Assembly: GCF_025127995.1 (NCBI RefSeq)
Contig: NZ_JAHLYP010000052.1
Location: 1-64,000, forward strand
Direction: 5' to 3'
From: Synechococcus sp. CS-1332
GTDB taxonomy: Bacteria > Cyanobacteriota > Cyanobacteriia > PCC-6307 > Cyanobiaceae
Length of the DNA stretch: 64,000 nucleotides
Both the position numbers and the translations under genes were made by a program. The first letter of the stretch is position 1. Each line of letters starts with the position of its first letter. Shown one piece after another: positions 24,289-33,334 of this stretch. The notes beneath the pieces were generated by a model. The model had not been told where the DNA came from and did no database searches. It saw nothing but the letters and a program-made list of their open reading frames with translations.

Positions 24289-24727
24289 GCTTCGGGTTGA
24301 CTCGGAAGCTGCAGCCCCTCTGACGCAGTTCCCTGTTCACCGGTTTGACCAGGTCGCGGGGGACGTCATTGGCCATCTCCTCGGCTGAGATGCTGATCGA
24401 CGGAGAGCCGTTCTGCAGGGCACTGAGCAGATCCGCCCACAGGCTCACCATCGTGCGCTGGGCCTGGGGCACCAGGCCCAGCCGTTCCAGGTGGGGGGCA
24501 CAACCCTGATGCAGCCAGAGGCTCGACTGGTGATGGCCCGGCATGGGACGCATGGCCAGGCCAGTGGCCAGGGCTGCGGGCGTCGGTTCGCCGCTGCTGC
24601 GGCGCAGACCGGAAGCCACCAGCAGTTTCCCGGTGTGGACGGCAGAGACGCCGTAGCGGCGGCCCAGTTCGGTGAGCGTGAGCCAGTCCCCTCCCGGCGG
24701 GGTCTGGGCGCTGTGACGGGTGGACAT
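24209..24727 (-). CDS. Conserved hypothetical protein with a possible N-terminal HTH
   Basis: 172 aa. Residues ~15-45 (WLTLTELGRRYGVSAVHTG) resemble a winged-helix or MerR-like helix-turn-helix that would read DNA or mediate contacts. The middle contains an AMRPMPGHHQSSLWLHQG segment, and the C-terminal tail is basic. I recognise no named family. The final ~26 codons lie antisense to the end of the DUF1269 gene. This is a long convergent overlap, so the true end may be uncertain. Confidence 0.5.
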   Translation of the reverse strand: MSTRHSAQTPPGGDWLTLTELGRRYGVSAVHTGKLLVASGLRRSSGEPTPAALATGLAMRPMPGHHQSSLWLHQGCAPHLERLGLVPQAQRTMVSLWADLLSALQNGSPSISISAEEMANDVPRDLVKPVNRELRQRGCSFRVNPKLRTTAVPGPACSPARASDAADPRRSC

Positions 24728-24817
24728 GGCGGCGACATCGGGTAAGCGAATGCTGGCTAATGACCCTGGAGCGTCAATTCGTCAACAGGAAACCGCCACA
24801 TGGTGTTACCGAATTGA

Positions 24818-25417
24818 TCAGTCTTTACGAACATTTCCGGTTTCGGCCGGCCCCAGCCAGAGCTCCAGAGCCGGGGAGAACACCTCCCGGATCACCGTGA
24901 GTTCCCTGCCCTGGCGAAAGAAGCGGTAGTGACGGCTCCAGAAGGGTCCAGCGCAGCCGAAGCGCTCCGCCAGCCAGGGCTCCTGCACCTGGCCGAAACC
25001 GTCCACCTCGCGGAAGAGCTCGGCGCGACCGGCCGAGAGGCTGCGCCAGATCGGCAGACGACGATCCTGCAGATGGGCCTCCGCTTCGGCCCGGTTCCAC
25101 CAGCTCTCTGCCCAGCCCAGGGTCTGCGGCCCACAGGTGAGCCACACCTGCCGTCTGAGCAGGGGTTTGGCCAGGTGGGCCACCTCCGCCGGGGCACCGG
25201 CAGCCCCATCCGGCTCGGAGGCCATGGCGATCAGTTCCACCTCCACCGGCAGGCCGGTGAGCAGTTGCAGGTGCCGCGTCGGGCTGCCGTCCCCAAGCAG
25301 CAGCAGCTTCCAGGGGCCAGTGAGTTCCCGGCCCGTCGGTAACTCCTGGCGTTCGGCGGCGCTGGTCTGCCACAGAAAGCTGGGGGACGGCAACAGGCCG
25401 CCGGAGTCAGGGGTCAT
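24818..25417 (-). CDS. Chorismate lyase-family protein (4-hydroxybenzoate synthesis)
   Basis: 199 aa, matching the cyanobacterial chorismate lyase/DUF98 family. Conserved pieces are LLGDGSPTRHLQLLTG, the RRQVWLTCG strand, LGWAESWWN, PIWRSLS, ELFREVDGFGQV and the closing FWSRHYRFFRQGRELTVIREVFSP. In cyanobacteria this enzyme converts chorismate to 4-hydroxybenzoate plus pyruvate, feeding plastoquinone head-group synthesis. It lies on the minus strand just downstream of the PilP/GspC-like gene (18 bases), so cotranscription is likely. Confidence 0.8.
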   Translation of the reverse strand: MTPDSGGLLPSPSFLWQTSAAERQELPTGRELTGPWKLLLLGDGSPTRHLQLLTGLPVEVELIAMASEPDGAAGAPAEVAHLAKPLLRRQVWLTCGPQTLGWAESWWNRAEAEAHLQDRRLPIWRSLSAGRAELFREVDGFGQVQEPWLAERFGCAGPFWSRHYRFFRQGRELTVIREVFSPALELWLGPAETGNVRKD

Positions 25418-25435
25418 GGCGGGCCGGGACGCGAG

Positions 25436-26290
25436 TCAGTAGCCGTTGCTGATCGAGATGCGTCGCACTTCGCCGCCCCGCTCGATCAGGGCGGCGTCGC
25501 CGTCAGCGGAGCGCAGGCGCCAGCCGCTGCCCCCGATCGCTTCGCCGGCGTTGACGCTGGTGGAGCTTCCCCCCATCTGGAAGATCGCCGAGGCAGAGCG
25601 GCCTGCCGAACCCACCACACCCACCAGCTCGGGCACGGAGCCACCGCCACCGCCTGTCGGGGCGGCACTGCGCTCGGTGTAACCCCCGCCCCCGCTGGCG
25701 GGGGGCGCGGCGGCGGCCAGTTTCGGGCTCACCGGCACGCGCAGAACAGGGGCCCTCGCCCCCTCCGGCTGGGGCAGCTGGGACAACTGCTCGATCCAGG
25801 GTTCTTCCGGAGGCGGCGGCAGCTGGTCACCGGTGAGTGGCAGCAGGGGCTGCCCACCGCTGGCCAGGTTGGTGCCCCCGACGGCCCCGATCGGCGCCGG
25901 ATTGGCCGGTCCGAGGCTGCGCAGCCGCTCAACCAGCAGCAGGCTGCGCTCCTGGGTGAGGGCCTGCTGCATGCGGCTGGAATGGGTCAGGTACAGCACC
26001 GAGCTGGCGACGCTGATCATGCAGACACCACCCATCGCCGTGAGCAGCAGGGTGTTGCGGTCGGGCCTGGCCGGGGCCGCAGAAGGGGGTGGCGTGGACG
26101 AACGGCCCCGAAGCCGGCGGATGGGGGTGGCCACCGGCAGCGGTGGGGGGGGCTCGGCCTGGGCCGCCACATCGAGATCGATGGTGGCCTCGGGGTCGAA
26201 GACTCGGTTCATCATCTGCTCCGCCTTCAGCTCCCAATAGGCACGGGAGGTGGGGATGCCGCGCAGGGGGCGCCGAGGGGAGGGGCTCAC
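25436..26290 (-). CDS. Single-pass membrane protein with PilP/GspC-like C-terminal domain
   Basis: 284 aa from a GTG at 26290, 25 bases downstream of the mnmG stop. The cytoplasmic N-terminus (~100 aa, Pro-rich) precedes one transmembrane helix (LLLTAMGGVCMISVASSVLYL). A Pro/Gly-rich linker leads to a small C-terminal domain: VPELVGVVGSAGRSASAIFQM, AGEAIGGSGWRL, ALIERGGEVRRISI. That pattern (short beta domain with activity-switch GE motif) is seen in PilP and GspC homology-region domains, suggesting a pilus or secretion assembly role. The family call is inference; no other pilus gene is nearby. Confidence 0.6.
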   Translation of the reverse strand: MSPSPRRPLRGIPTSRAYWELKAEQMMNRVFDPEATIDLDVAAQAEPPPPLPVATPIRRLRGRSSTPPPSAAPARPDRNTLLLTAMGGVCMISVASSVLYLTHSSRMQQALTQERSLLLVERLRSLGPANPAPIGAVGGTNLASGGQPLLPLTGDQLPPPPEEPWIEQLSQLPQPEGARAPVLRVPVSPKLAAAAPPASGGGGYTERSAAPTGGGGGSVPELVGVVGSAGRSASAIFQMGGSSTSVNAGEAIGGSGWRLRSADGDAALIERGGEVRRISISNGY

Positions 26291-26315
26291 GTGCAGTCCT
26301 CGGCAAAGGCGTGCG

Positions 26316-28265
26316 TCACTGTAACGATGGTTCCGCGGTCTGACGAGGGCCCGGTGGCTCCCGGCGCCGTTCAAGTTCCAGCCAGAGCAGCAGGGCGTTG
26401 ACATCAGCGGGACTGACGCCGGGAATCCGGGAGGCCTGCCCGAGGCTGCGGGGCTGGATGGCCGTCAATTTCTCTCGGGCCTCCGCCGAGAGAGTGCGGA
26501 TGCCGGCATAGGCGATGTCGGCGGGGATGGCCCGCCCCAGCTGACGCCGGACCCGCTCGATCTGCTGCTCCTGGCGGGCCAGATAGCCGCTGTATTTGAT
26601 GTCAATTTCGGCGCCATCCCGCACGTCGGCGGGCAGATCCGGGTCACAGAGCCCCAGCCGCACCAGATCCTCGCCGTGCAGGCCCGGCCGACGCAGCAGG
26701 TCGGCCAGGGTGATGGAGCCGTTGATGCCGGCGCCGGTGCTGGCGGCCACGGCGCTGGCGGCGGGATCGGAGGCCTTGAGCCGCACCGTCTCCAGCCGCC
26801 GCTTTTCCGCATCAATCCCGGCCTGCTTCTGTTCGAACAGTTGCCAGCGCCGTTCGTCGATCAGGCCCAGCTGGTGACCGAGGGGTGTGAGACGGCGATC
26901 GGCGTTGTCGCCGCGCAGCACCAACCGGTATTCGCTGCGGCTGGTGAGCACCCGGTAGGGCTCCTTGAGGTCCTGGGTCACCAGGTCGTCCACCAGGGTG
27001 CCGATGTAGCTCCCCTCCCGGGGGAAATGCACGGGGTCCTGGCCCCCCAGCAGGCGGGCCGCATTCAGCCCGGCCACCAGTCCCTGGGCCGCGGCCTCCT
27101 CATAGCCGGTGGTGCCGTTGAGCTGGCCGGCCGAGAACAGGCCCCGCACCCGCTTGGTCTCCAGGGAGGGCTCCAGCTGGGTCGCCGGAAGGATGTCGTA
27201 GTCGACGGCATAGGCGGGCCGCAGCATCACACAGGCCTCCAGCCCAGGCAGCGTGCGCAGCAGGGCCAGCTGCAGGGATTCGGGCAGGCCGGTGGAGAAG
27301 CCCTGGACGTACAGCTCCGGCGTGTCGCGTCCCTCCGGCTCGAGGAAGATCTGGTGGCTGTCCTTGTCGGCGAAGCGCACGATCTTGTCTTCGATCGAAG
27401 GGCAGTAGCGGGGCCCCTTGCTGTCGATGAAGCCGCCGTAGATGGGCGTGAGGTGCAGGTTGTCGCGGATCAGCTGGTGGGTGGCCGCCGTGGTGCGGGT
27501 GATGTGGCAGGCCATCTGCTCACCGCTCACCCGGGCGGTGGGATCGAAGCTGAAGAAGCGATCGGCCGCATCGCTGGGCTGCTCCTCCAGGCGATCAAGG
27601 GCCACGCTGCGGCGGTCGACACGGGCGGGGGTGCCGGTCTTGAGCCGGTCGGTGCGGAACCCCAGCTCCTGCAGAGCTTCGGTCAGCCCTTCGGCCGGTT
27701 GCTCACCGGCCCGGCCCGCCGCCATCGAGCGGTTGCCCACCCAGATGCGGCCGCCCAGGAAGGTGCCGGTGGTGAGGATCACGGCACCGGCCCCGTAGAC
27801 GCTGCCGAAGTAGGTGCGCACGCCGATCACCCGTGCCCCTCCCGGATCGCCGGGTTCCCCTTCCACCTCCAGGCCCGTCACCATCGCTTCGCGCAGGGAG
27901 AGGTTGGGGGTGTGCTGCAGCAGCTGCAGCATCTGGCGGGCGTACTGGCGTTTGTCCGTCTGGGCCCGCAGGGCCCAGACGGCGGGACCGCGACTGGCAT
28001 TGAGCAGGCGTTTCTGAAGGGCGGTGGCATCGGCCAGCCGGCCGATCACTCCGCCGAGGGCATCCACCTCATGCACCAGCTGGCTCTTGGCCGGGCCGCC
28101 CACGGCCGGGTTGCAGGGCTGCCAGGCGATGCGGTCGAGGTTGAGGCTGAACAGGGCGGTGGAGACCCCCAGCCGAGCGGCGGTGAGGGCCGCCTCGCAG
28201 CCGGCATGGCCGCCGCCGACCACGATCAGGTCGAAGTTTTCGGTGGGGGTTGCGCTCAGGACCAT
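26316..28265 (-). CDS. mnmG: tRNA uridine-5-carboxymethylaminomethyl modification enzyme MnmG (GidA)
   Basis: 649 aa FAD protein that, with MnmE, modifies U34 of certain tRNAs. The FAD dinucleotide motif GGGHAG lies at residues 17-22. The two GidA signatures are present ([15 protein letters not shown] and the [14 protein letters not shown] segment), together with a helical C-terminal domain. Length is normal. The partner mnmE is not in the window. The start ATG at 28265 is preceded by 63 bases to the stop of the next upstream gene. Confidence 0.95.
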   Translation of the reverse strand: MVLSATPTENFDLIVVGGGHAGCEAALTAARLGVSTALFSLNLDRIAWQPCNPAVGGPAKSQLVHEVDALGGVIGRLADATALQKRLLNASRGPAVWALRAQTDKRQYARQMLQLLQHTPNLSLREAMVTGLEVEGEPGDPGGARVIGVRTYFGSVYGAGAVILTTGTFLGGRIWVGNRSMAAGRAGEQPAEGLTEALQELGFRTDRLKTGTPARVDRRSVALDRLEEQPSDAADRFFSFDPTARVSGEQMACHITRTTAATHQLIRDNLHLTPIYGGFIDSKGPRYCPSIEDKIVRFADKDSHQIFLEPEGRDTPELYVQGFSTGLPESLQLALLRTLPGLEACVMLRPAYAVDYDILPATQLEPSLETKRVRGLFSAGQLNGTTGYEEAAAQGLVAGLNAARLLGGQDPVHFPREGSYIGTLVDDLVTQDLKEPYRVLTSRSEYRLVLRGDNADRRLTPLGHQLGLIDERRWQLFEQKQAGIDAEKRRLETVRLKASDPAASAVAASTGAGINGSITLADLLRRPGLHGEDLVRLGLCDPDLPADVRDGAEIDIKYSGYLARQEQQIERVRRQLGRAIPADIAYAGIRTLSAEAREKLTAIQPRSLGQASRIPGVSPADVNALLLWLELERRREPPGPRQTAEPSLQ

Positions 28266-28328
28266 GGATCGAATGTATGGCGCTGCACGGGTGGGTGGCG
28301 CGGGGCCCCACCCCGGCAGGTCTCGGAT

Positions 28329-29486
28329 TCAGACATCCTTGAACCGATCCCGGATCATTTCCACAGCCTCGCGCCGCCGCTTCACGGCCGCCACACAGTG
28401 GGCATCGAACTGTCCAGCGGCCACCAGGTGGTCGAGTTCCGTGATGGCCGCCTCCATGGTCCAGGCTTCCTTGTAGTGCCGGTGGCTTGTCAGGGCATCC
28501 AGCACATCGGCCACCGCGATGATCCGGGCCTCCAGGGGGATGGCCTCACCCTTCAGGCCCAGGGGATAGCCGGAACCATCAAGTTTTTCGTGGTGGCCCG
28601 CCACGACATTTTTCATCACAGCTGAGTCGGGCAGATCCTCCAGCCCAAATTCACCCACCATTCGCTCCAGAATCTCCATGCCCTTTTGCACATGGGTTTC
28701 CATCAGCCGACGTTCCTCTGGATCCAGGGGACCGGGTTTGAGCAGGATGCGATCCGGGATTCCGATCTTGCCGATGTCATGCAGGGGCGCAAACAGATAA
28801 AGATGTTCGATGTATTCATCGCTGAGTCCGTGGCTCTGCTGGAGTTCCCGGGCGATCAGCCGCGCGTAGTGGGCCATGCGCTCAAGATGGGCGCCCGTTT
28901 CAAAATCCCGTAGATTGGCAAACTCGCGGGCCACCTGGGCCGAAGCCGTGATCGAGTGCACCAGATTGAGTTCGCTGCTGATCAACATGTTGACCAGCGA
29001 AGCAATCAAAGAGAGTTTCCGCTGCACATGTTCGCTGAACACAGCAGGCTTCAGTGAATCGAAGAAGAGAAAGCCGATGAACGAACCCTTGTCAAACAAC
29101 GGAACAGTCAGCGAAGAGCGGTAGCCCTCCTTCAGCAGCCAGGCCGAGTGCTTGGTGTTGCCGCGCACCGCCGCCGGGATGTTGTCCAGCACGCGGACGG
29201 AACGGCTTGTGGCCAGGTGGCTGAGGGACTGGCTTTTGGAGAGGTGGAACTCATAGCCGCTGATCGCCTCTCCCGTGCGGGTGCTATTAACAAACGTCTT
29301 CAATAAATCGTCTTGAGGGTCGTAAAGCGCGACGGCCACCCGATCCACATCGGGCGTGATTTCCATCAATTGCTGGTGCAGCTGCCGCAGCCGGTGATTG
29401 AGGGCCTGTCCCACTGACGGGGCTTCGGCACGGGCTTCAGCCACCGATGAGCCGTCGTCTGGACATGGGCTTGGTCGCGAGGTCAT
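28329..29486 (-). CDS. GAF-type sensor with HD-GYP cyclic-di-GMP phosphodiesterase domain
   Basis: 385 aa. Residues ~40-195 resemble a GAF domain (VAVALYDPQDDLLKTF, SLTVPLFDKGSFIGFLFFDS). Residues ~205-375 are an HD-GYP domain: GAHLERMAHYARLIA, LHDIGKIGIPD for the HD metal pair, and HHEKLDGSGYPLGLKG with the GYP signature. All metal ligands appear intact, so it should hydrolyse c-di-GMP to pGpG or GMP. The ATG at 29486 is used; a GTG directly upstream is also possible. It is a plausible counterpart to the PilZ proteins in this window. Confidence 0.88.
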   Translation of the reverse strand: MTSRPSPCPDDGSSVAEARAEAPSVGQALNHRLRQLHQQLMEITPDVDRVAVALYDPQDDLLKTFVNSTRTGEAISGYEFHLSKSQSLSHLATSRSVRVLDNIPAAVRGNTKHSAWLLKEGYRSSLTVPLFDKGSFIGFLFFDSLKPAVFSEHVQRKLSLIASLVNMLISSELNLVHSITASAQVAREFANLRDFETGAHLERMAHYARLIARELQQSHGLSDEYIEHLYLFAPLHDIGKIGIPDRILLKPGPLDPEERRLMETHVQKGMEILERMVGEFGLEDLPDSAVMKNVVAGHHEKLDGSGYPLGLKGEAIPLEARIIAVADVLDALTSHRHYKEAWTMEAAITELDHLVAAGQFDAHCVAAVKRRREAVEMIRDRFKDV

Positions 29487-29628
29487 CACCCGGACTCAGC
29501 AGCGATCCCTCCAGTGTGGCGGTTCCAGGAACGGTCCCCCATGGCCGGAAGCTAGGGGCGCGATTCCAGGCCAGAGCAAGCAGGTCTTCAGCGGTTGATG
29601 ATGGGCCCGTCGGCAGCGACGCCAAGCG

Positions 29629-30214
29629 ATGCGCACCGCCCTGGTGCTGATCGTTCTGATCAACGACCTCATTCACCCCGATGGGGCCATGCCCACCTGC
29701 GCCGTTGAGGTGGAACGGCGCGGGGTGCTGGCGGCGGCCAATCTGGCGCTGGAGGGGGCCCCCGCCCGGGGCTGGCCCACGCTCCTGGTGAAAGTGGGCA
29801 TCCGCGCCGGCTATCCGGAGCTTCCCGCCCACGCGCCGCTCCTCGGCCGGGCCCGGGAGCTGGGGGTCCTGCGGCTGGGCCAGTGGGGCACGGAGTTCCA
29901 CGCCGATCTGGCGGTGCAACCGGCCGATCCGGTGCTGGTGAAGCACCCGGCTGAGCCCCTTCCACGGCGCCGCCCTGGCGACGCTGGTGCGGGCCGCTGG
30001 GATCGAGCGGCTGCTGCTGGGGGGCGTCAGCACCGCCTGGGCGCTGCAGTCGGCGGCCCGGGAGGCCCATGACCGCGACTTCCAGGTGGTGCTGTTGGAG
30101 GACGCCTGCGCCGCGGCGAGCCCGCAGGAGCACGACCAGGCGATCGGGCAGCTCTCCCGGCTGGCCAGCATGCTGCGGGCCGCCGACCTGGTTGGGCTGA
30201 CCGACCTTTGCTGA
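29629..30214 (+). pseudogene. Isochorismatase-family hydrolase with a +1 frameshift
   Basis: The first frame (from the ATG at 29629) gives LIVLINDLIHPDGA with the catalytic Asp position and LVKH with the Lys position. It then loses homology after KHPAEP. The family pattern resumes in the next frame from 29960 as FHGAAL, GIERLLLGGVSTAWAL and SAAREAHDRDF, ending at a TGA at 30212. Removing one C from CCCC at 29956-29959 restores one frame of 194 residues. At the usual nucleophile Cys position the sequence reads TAWAL, so even repaired it would lack that Cys, as some family members do. It may be a true pseudogene or a sequencing error. Confidence 0.75.
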
Positions 30215-30438
30215 GGGCCCCGGCCTGGCTTGATGATCCCGCCCTTCTGGTTCTGCTGCTCCCCAGACGCGTAGGACTGCATGCCCTGGGCATCGCCCTC
30301 ACCCTGCTCATCCTGGTGGCCTTTTGCGACTACATGGCTGGCTTCGCCACCCGCTGCGCCCTGATCGTGGAAGCGCCGCGGCGCTGGCGAGGGAGTGGGC
30401 ATCAGCGCCGTCCGGTTTTTGCTCTGGCCGGGAGGTGC
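30215..30438. other. 224-bp gap without a recognisable gene
   Basis: The plus strand has a hydrophobic open stretch (ALGIALTLLILVAFCDYM) but no convincing start, family or conserved continuation. It could be a remnant of a decayed membrane-protein gene next to the broken isochorismatase gene. Confidence 0.3.
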
Positions 30439-31158
30439 TCAGGGACCCGGGGGCTGCAGCGCGTCCGCATAGGCGGGATCCTCGCTGCCGAACACCCTGT
30501 CCCAGAAGGTGAAGTAAAGCCCGAAGTGCTTGCCGTGTCGGCGGTGGTGAATCGAGTGGTGAGCGGGGCCGATCAGCCAGCGACCCAGCCAGTGGTGGGG
30601 GAAGTGCAGCGGCAGCACCTCCAGACCCAGATGGTTCACCACCGCCCACACCGTCATGGTGGTGAGCACCGCCAGCAGGGTGACGAAATGCAGGGGGATC
30701 AGCATCACGACCCCGATCAGGAACAGGGCCTGGACGACGGCTTCAAGGGGGTCGAAGGCGAAGGAGGTCCAGGGTGTGGGTTGACGCGATCGGTGGTGCC
30801 CCTGGTGAAACCAGGGAAACATTCTCGGCTGATGAAACAGCCGATGGGTGGCGTAGAAGTAAGCGTCCTGCAGCACGAGTATAGCCAGGTAACTGAGTGG
30901 CAGGGACCACCAGTTCTCTGAATTCAACTGGCCATGGAGTTTGGTCATTCCCTGGTCGTAGAGGGTCATGATCACGGCGGTGGCCAAGGCGAAAATTCCC
31001 GTTGACAGGACGGAGAGGTGGATGTCCTTGAGGATGGACATATTCGCCGGCTGACGGTGATAGAGAAGCCAGTGGGCGAAGCCCGCCATCGTGAGATAGC
31101 GCAGCAGGATAATGCCGAAAAACGTGAAAACGTAAAACCAGAAAGAATGATGCTGCAT
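30439..31158 (-). CDS. Fatty acid hydroxylase/sterol desaturase superfamily membrane protein
   Basis: 239 aa from the ATG at 31158. It has four or five hydrophobic helices with the eight-His di-iron pattern: HRLFH (in YFYATHRLFHQ), HQGHH (FHQGHHRSRQ), and HSIHH (AHHSIHHRRH). These ligate the two irons of membrane hydroxylases acting on lipids, sterols or carotenoids. The last segment HFGLYFTFWDRVFGS is a strong family marker. The gene is divergent from the NRPS cluster, beyond the dnaB fragment, so it may be a chromosomal neighbour or a lipid-tailoring partner. The substrate is unknown. Confidence 0.82.
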   Translation of the reverse strand: MQHHSFWFYVFTFFGIILLRYLTMAGFAHWLLYHRQPANMSILKDIHLSVLSTGIFALATAVIMTLYDQGMTKLHGQLNSENWWSLPLSYLAILVLQDAYFYATHRLFHQPRMFPWFHQGHHRSRQPTPWTSFAFDPLEAVVQALFLIGVVMLIPLHFVTLLAVLTTMTVWAVVNHLGLEVLPLHFPHHWLGRWLIGPAHHSIHHRRHGKHFGLYFTFWDRVFGSEDPAYADALQPPGP

Positions 31159-31228
31159 GTATTTCTTTACGATGCCTTGACAGGCACAATACAGGCTCTT
31201 CTGCTGGCGCGATACGGGGGGAATCCCT

Positions 31229-31318
31229 ACGCCACCAGATTGCGGAAACGGCTGAGCTGGGGCTCGAACAGCAGCTTGACGCTGCCGACGGGGCCCTTGT
31301 GGGTGATTGGTGACGATG
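31229..31318 (-). repeat. Diverged, frameshifted copy of the dnaB 3' end
   Basis: Read on the minus strand, this stretch translates (with one extra base) to IVTNH then VGSVKLLFEP, LSRFRNL and a TAG stop, closely matching the DnaB C-terminus. From 31239 to 31295, 52 of 57 bases equal 37446-37502 of dnaB. The rest of dnaB is absent, so it is a non-coding fragment in direct orientation. Confidence 0.85.
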
Positions 31319-31736
31319 AAGATGGTGGCAGCGGTCACATCAGACGTTGAGAACGACGAGCTGATGCCGCCACCAGTCAGTCCTACGTTGTCTATCGGAG
31401 CAGCCCTGCTCTGGGGGATGGGTCATGCAAGGGAACACTAATCGGGCTGGGCTACGCAACAGGTCCAACCCACCGTCGCGGCCCCATTTCCGGTGTCCCT
31501 CAGGAGTGCTGTTCGGATTCACATGGCTATCGGCGGGACAGCGCATTGACCAGATGGACTTCAGAGGCAGATCGGCGTCGAGGGCCATGGCGCCTGGGAG
31601 GGGATTGGTTCAAAAGGGGACACCCGCACATTGGGATGCGGCTGCCGCTCGGCCAAGCTGTTGTATCGGGGCGCTTCTAGTGCTGGATCATGCTGGGACT
31701 CGGGTGCGCCAGGTATTCGGAAATTGTTGACCTCAG

Positions 31737-31765
31737 TTGACGGCCGGTCTGATTGTGGATATGAT
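31737..31765 (+). promoter_or_regulatory. Sigma70-type promoter for the carrier protein/P450/NRPS genes
   Basis: TTGACG at 31737-31742 and TATGAT at 31760-31765 are separated by exactly 17 bases. Transcription would start near 31772, about 105 bases before the carrier-protein ATG. It is the best promoter match I found in the window. Confidence 0.7.
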
Positions 31766-31779
31766 AAGATGCGTTTCTT

Positions 31780-31804
31780 CGCCATCATTCTGGGCATGAT
31801 GGCG
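31780..31804 (+). promoter_or_regulatory. Leader hairpin downstream of the island promoter
   Basis: CGCCATCAT at 31780-31788 and its exact complement ATGATGGCG at 31796-31804 form a 9-bp stem with a 7-base loop. It begins about 9 bases after the predicted transcription start. It could be an operator or an mRNA-stabilising or attenuating hairpin. No U-run follows, so it is not a simple terminator. Confidence 0.55.
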
Positions 31805-31876
31805 CTCTGATCTTAAGCTTCAGTGAATGCAGCCGGGCCCTTGATGGCCATCTCTGCCGTTCTGAACTCTCGCTAA

Positions 31877-32146
31877 ATGTCTGCCACCTCATCGAGTCCC
31901 ACCCCGGAGCAATGGATTCGGGATCGATTTATTTCTCTTGCTGAAGAGATGGGGGAGCCCGGACTATTCAGTCACGATGATGACCTGAGCTCTCCCATCT
32001 CATCTGCTGGTGTAGATTCGCTGGAGTTCTTGGAAATAGTCATGGAGTTAGAAGAGGAATATGGCATTGAGATTGGCGATGAGCAGCTGCATCCAGCGAT
32101 TACATTCGCCGAATTATTTGATATAGTTGCCAAAGCCAGGCCTTGA
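31877..32146 (+). CDS. Stand-alone acyl/peptidyl carrier protein
   Basis: 89 aa four-helix carrier protein. The phosphopantetheine site is S48 in the GVDSLEFLEI motif, followed by an acidic helix (MELEEEYGIEIGDEQL). It is not the fatty-acid ACP: sequence and place suggest a dedicated carrier feeding the P450 and NRPS downstream. It is AT-rich relative to the chromosome. The ATG at 31877 follows the promoter and hairpin. The carrier needs a phosphopantetheinyl transferase from elsewhere, and no loading adenylation domain is encoded beside it. Confidence 0.85.
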   Translation: MSATSSSPTPEQWIRDRFISLAEEMGEPGLFSHDDDLSSPISSAGVDSLEFLEIVMELEEEYGIEIGDEQLHPAITFAELFDIVAKARP

Positions 32147-32200
32147 TCCATAAACTAAACCAAGCCGTCAACCAACTAATGTAGTCTAGCTGGCATCAAA

Positions 32201-33334
32201 ATGAACTTCTTGAAGGCGATACAGCGGGTCACGCACATCACCGGTCGGCGTCATGAGGGGTCTTTCGCTGAGATGTCTGATCCGATCGAATGCCTTTCTG
32301 ATGCCAGCCAAGGCCCTCGCATCTATATGGTGTATAGGGCTTCTTTGGCTAGAACGATTCTGGCTGACTCCCGCTTTCAACAGGCGCAGTTTCTTGCCCC
32401 GATCCTGTCGCTCTGTGATGAGGAGAGCACGCGACAAATTCGCTTTTTCATAGATTCTAATCCAGCTTTTCTCAACGCCGATCGTCATGCAGCGCAGGTT
32501 GAAGCCATTCAACAGCCCTTCGCACGTTGTGAAGATGCTATTCGCAATCTGAATATCTCAGTGCTTCTTGAGGCCATTGATCCATTGCTGGATGGATCAG
32601 ATGATCTGACGGCACACCAGGTTGGAATTGCACTTGTTGGCAGGCTCATGCGCCACTGCCTGGAAACGATCAGTGGCGTCGATCCTCCTCTCGACAACAA
32701 GGAGGTATTTGCTGTTGATATCTTCCAGCCCTTCGCAAAGCGCAGCCACCTGGTTCGATGCAACACTATTCTCGATGCACTTATCAATGCGATTGAGAAT
32801 CATCCTGACCGACAGTGCCCACTCTCCGATGCCGATCGACTTGCAGTCCTTACCTTGTTGATGATGGGAGCTACGCCACTTCTGGCTGTTGCTACGGCCC
32901 TTCTGAACGCTGTCATTCGAAGTCCTGACTCTGCTGACCTTCAGGCATCCCTCGCCAGCCTGTCGAATGGCTATTCGATGCTGCCGACTAATTTTGTCAT
33001 GAGAGAGTGCGTCGTACCTCATCATATTTCTGGCCATTCGCTTCATTCCGGTGATACCTGCTATCTCTTTCTTGGTGATGTCAGTGGATGTCCTTTTTCC
33101 TCTTCGCTGAAACTTCCCCTCGGTTACGGAAGTCATTACTGCAAGGGGGCGGGCTTGGCCAAGGTTGTTACGGCCAGGATTCAAGAGCTCCTTCTGTACA
33201 GAGCCAATGAGATTGCAGAGAATGTTTGCACTTCAGCTGTACAGGTTGGCCCAGCTTCGGCTTTCTTGAAGTATTCAGATGCTTCGCTTTCTGGCGTTGC
33301 AAGTGACCTGGTGATCAATGCTCAGCCACACTAG
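32201..33334 (+). CDS. Degenerate cytochrome P450-like protein
   Basis: 377 aa, slightly short for a P450. The heme-Cys loop is LPLGYGSHYCKGAGLA with Cys314, keeping the G-x-G-x-H/S-x-C-x-G layout, and an LPTNFVMREC segment matches the strand after the K-helix. The I-helix region reads LLMMGATPLLAVATALLNAV. However, I find no ExxR pair in the K-helix position (it reads LASLSNGY), and the meander before the Cys loop is about 15 residues shorter than usual. It may bind heme yet be atypical in chemistry, acting on a substrate held by the carrier protein. GC is low: 27 of 60 bases at 32401-32460. Confidence 0.7.
   Translation: MNFLKAIQRVTHITGRRHEGSFAEMSDPIECLSDASQGPRIYMVYRASLARTILADSRFQQAQFLAPILSLCDEESTRQIRFFIDSNPAFLNADRHAAQVEAIQQPFARCEDAIRNLNISVLLEAIDPLLDGSDDLTAHQVGIALVGRLMRHCLETISGVDPPLDNKEVFAVDIFQPFAKRSHLVRCNTILDALINAIENHPDRQCPLSDADRLAVLTLLMMGATPLLAVATALLNAVIRSPDSADLQASLASLSNGYSMLPTNFVMRECVVPHHISGHSLHSGDTCYLFLGDVSGCPFSSSLKLPLGYGSHYCKGAGLAKVVTARIQELLLYRANEIAENVCTSAVQVGPASAFLKYSDASLSGVASDLVINAQPH

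Larger units (their letters stand above)
31159..31876. other. 718-bp mostly non-coding left flank of the NRPS island
   Basis: It contains the dnaB 3'-end fragment (31229-31318), about 400 bases where I recognise no gene, and a sigma70-like promoter with a leader hairpin near 31737-31804. Short open frames on both strands show no family. Base composition falls toward the island. Confidence 0.6.

Noticed and set aside
31340-31797. Short open frames in the island flank as a possible transposase remnant
   Set aside because: I could not recognise any transposase motif, terminal inverted repeat or target duplication.
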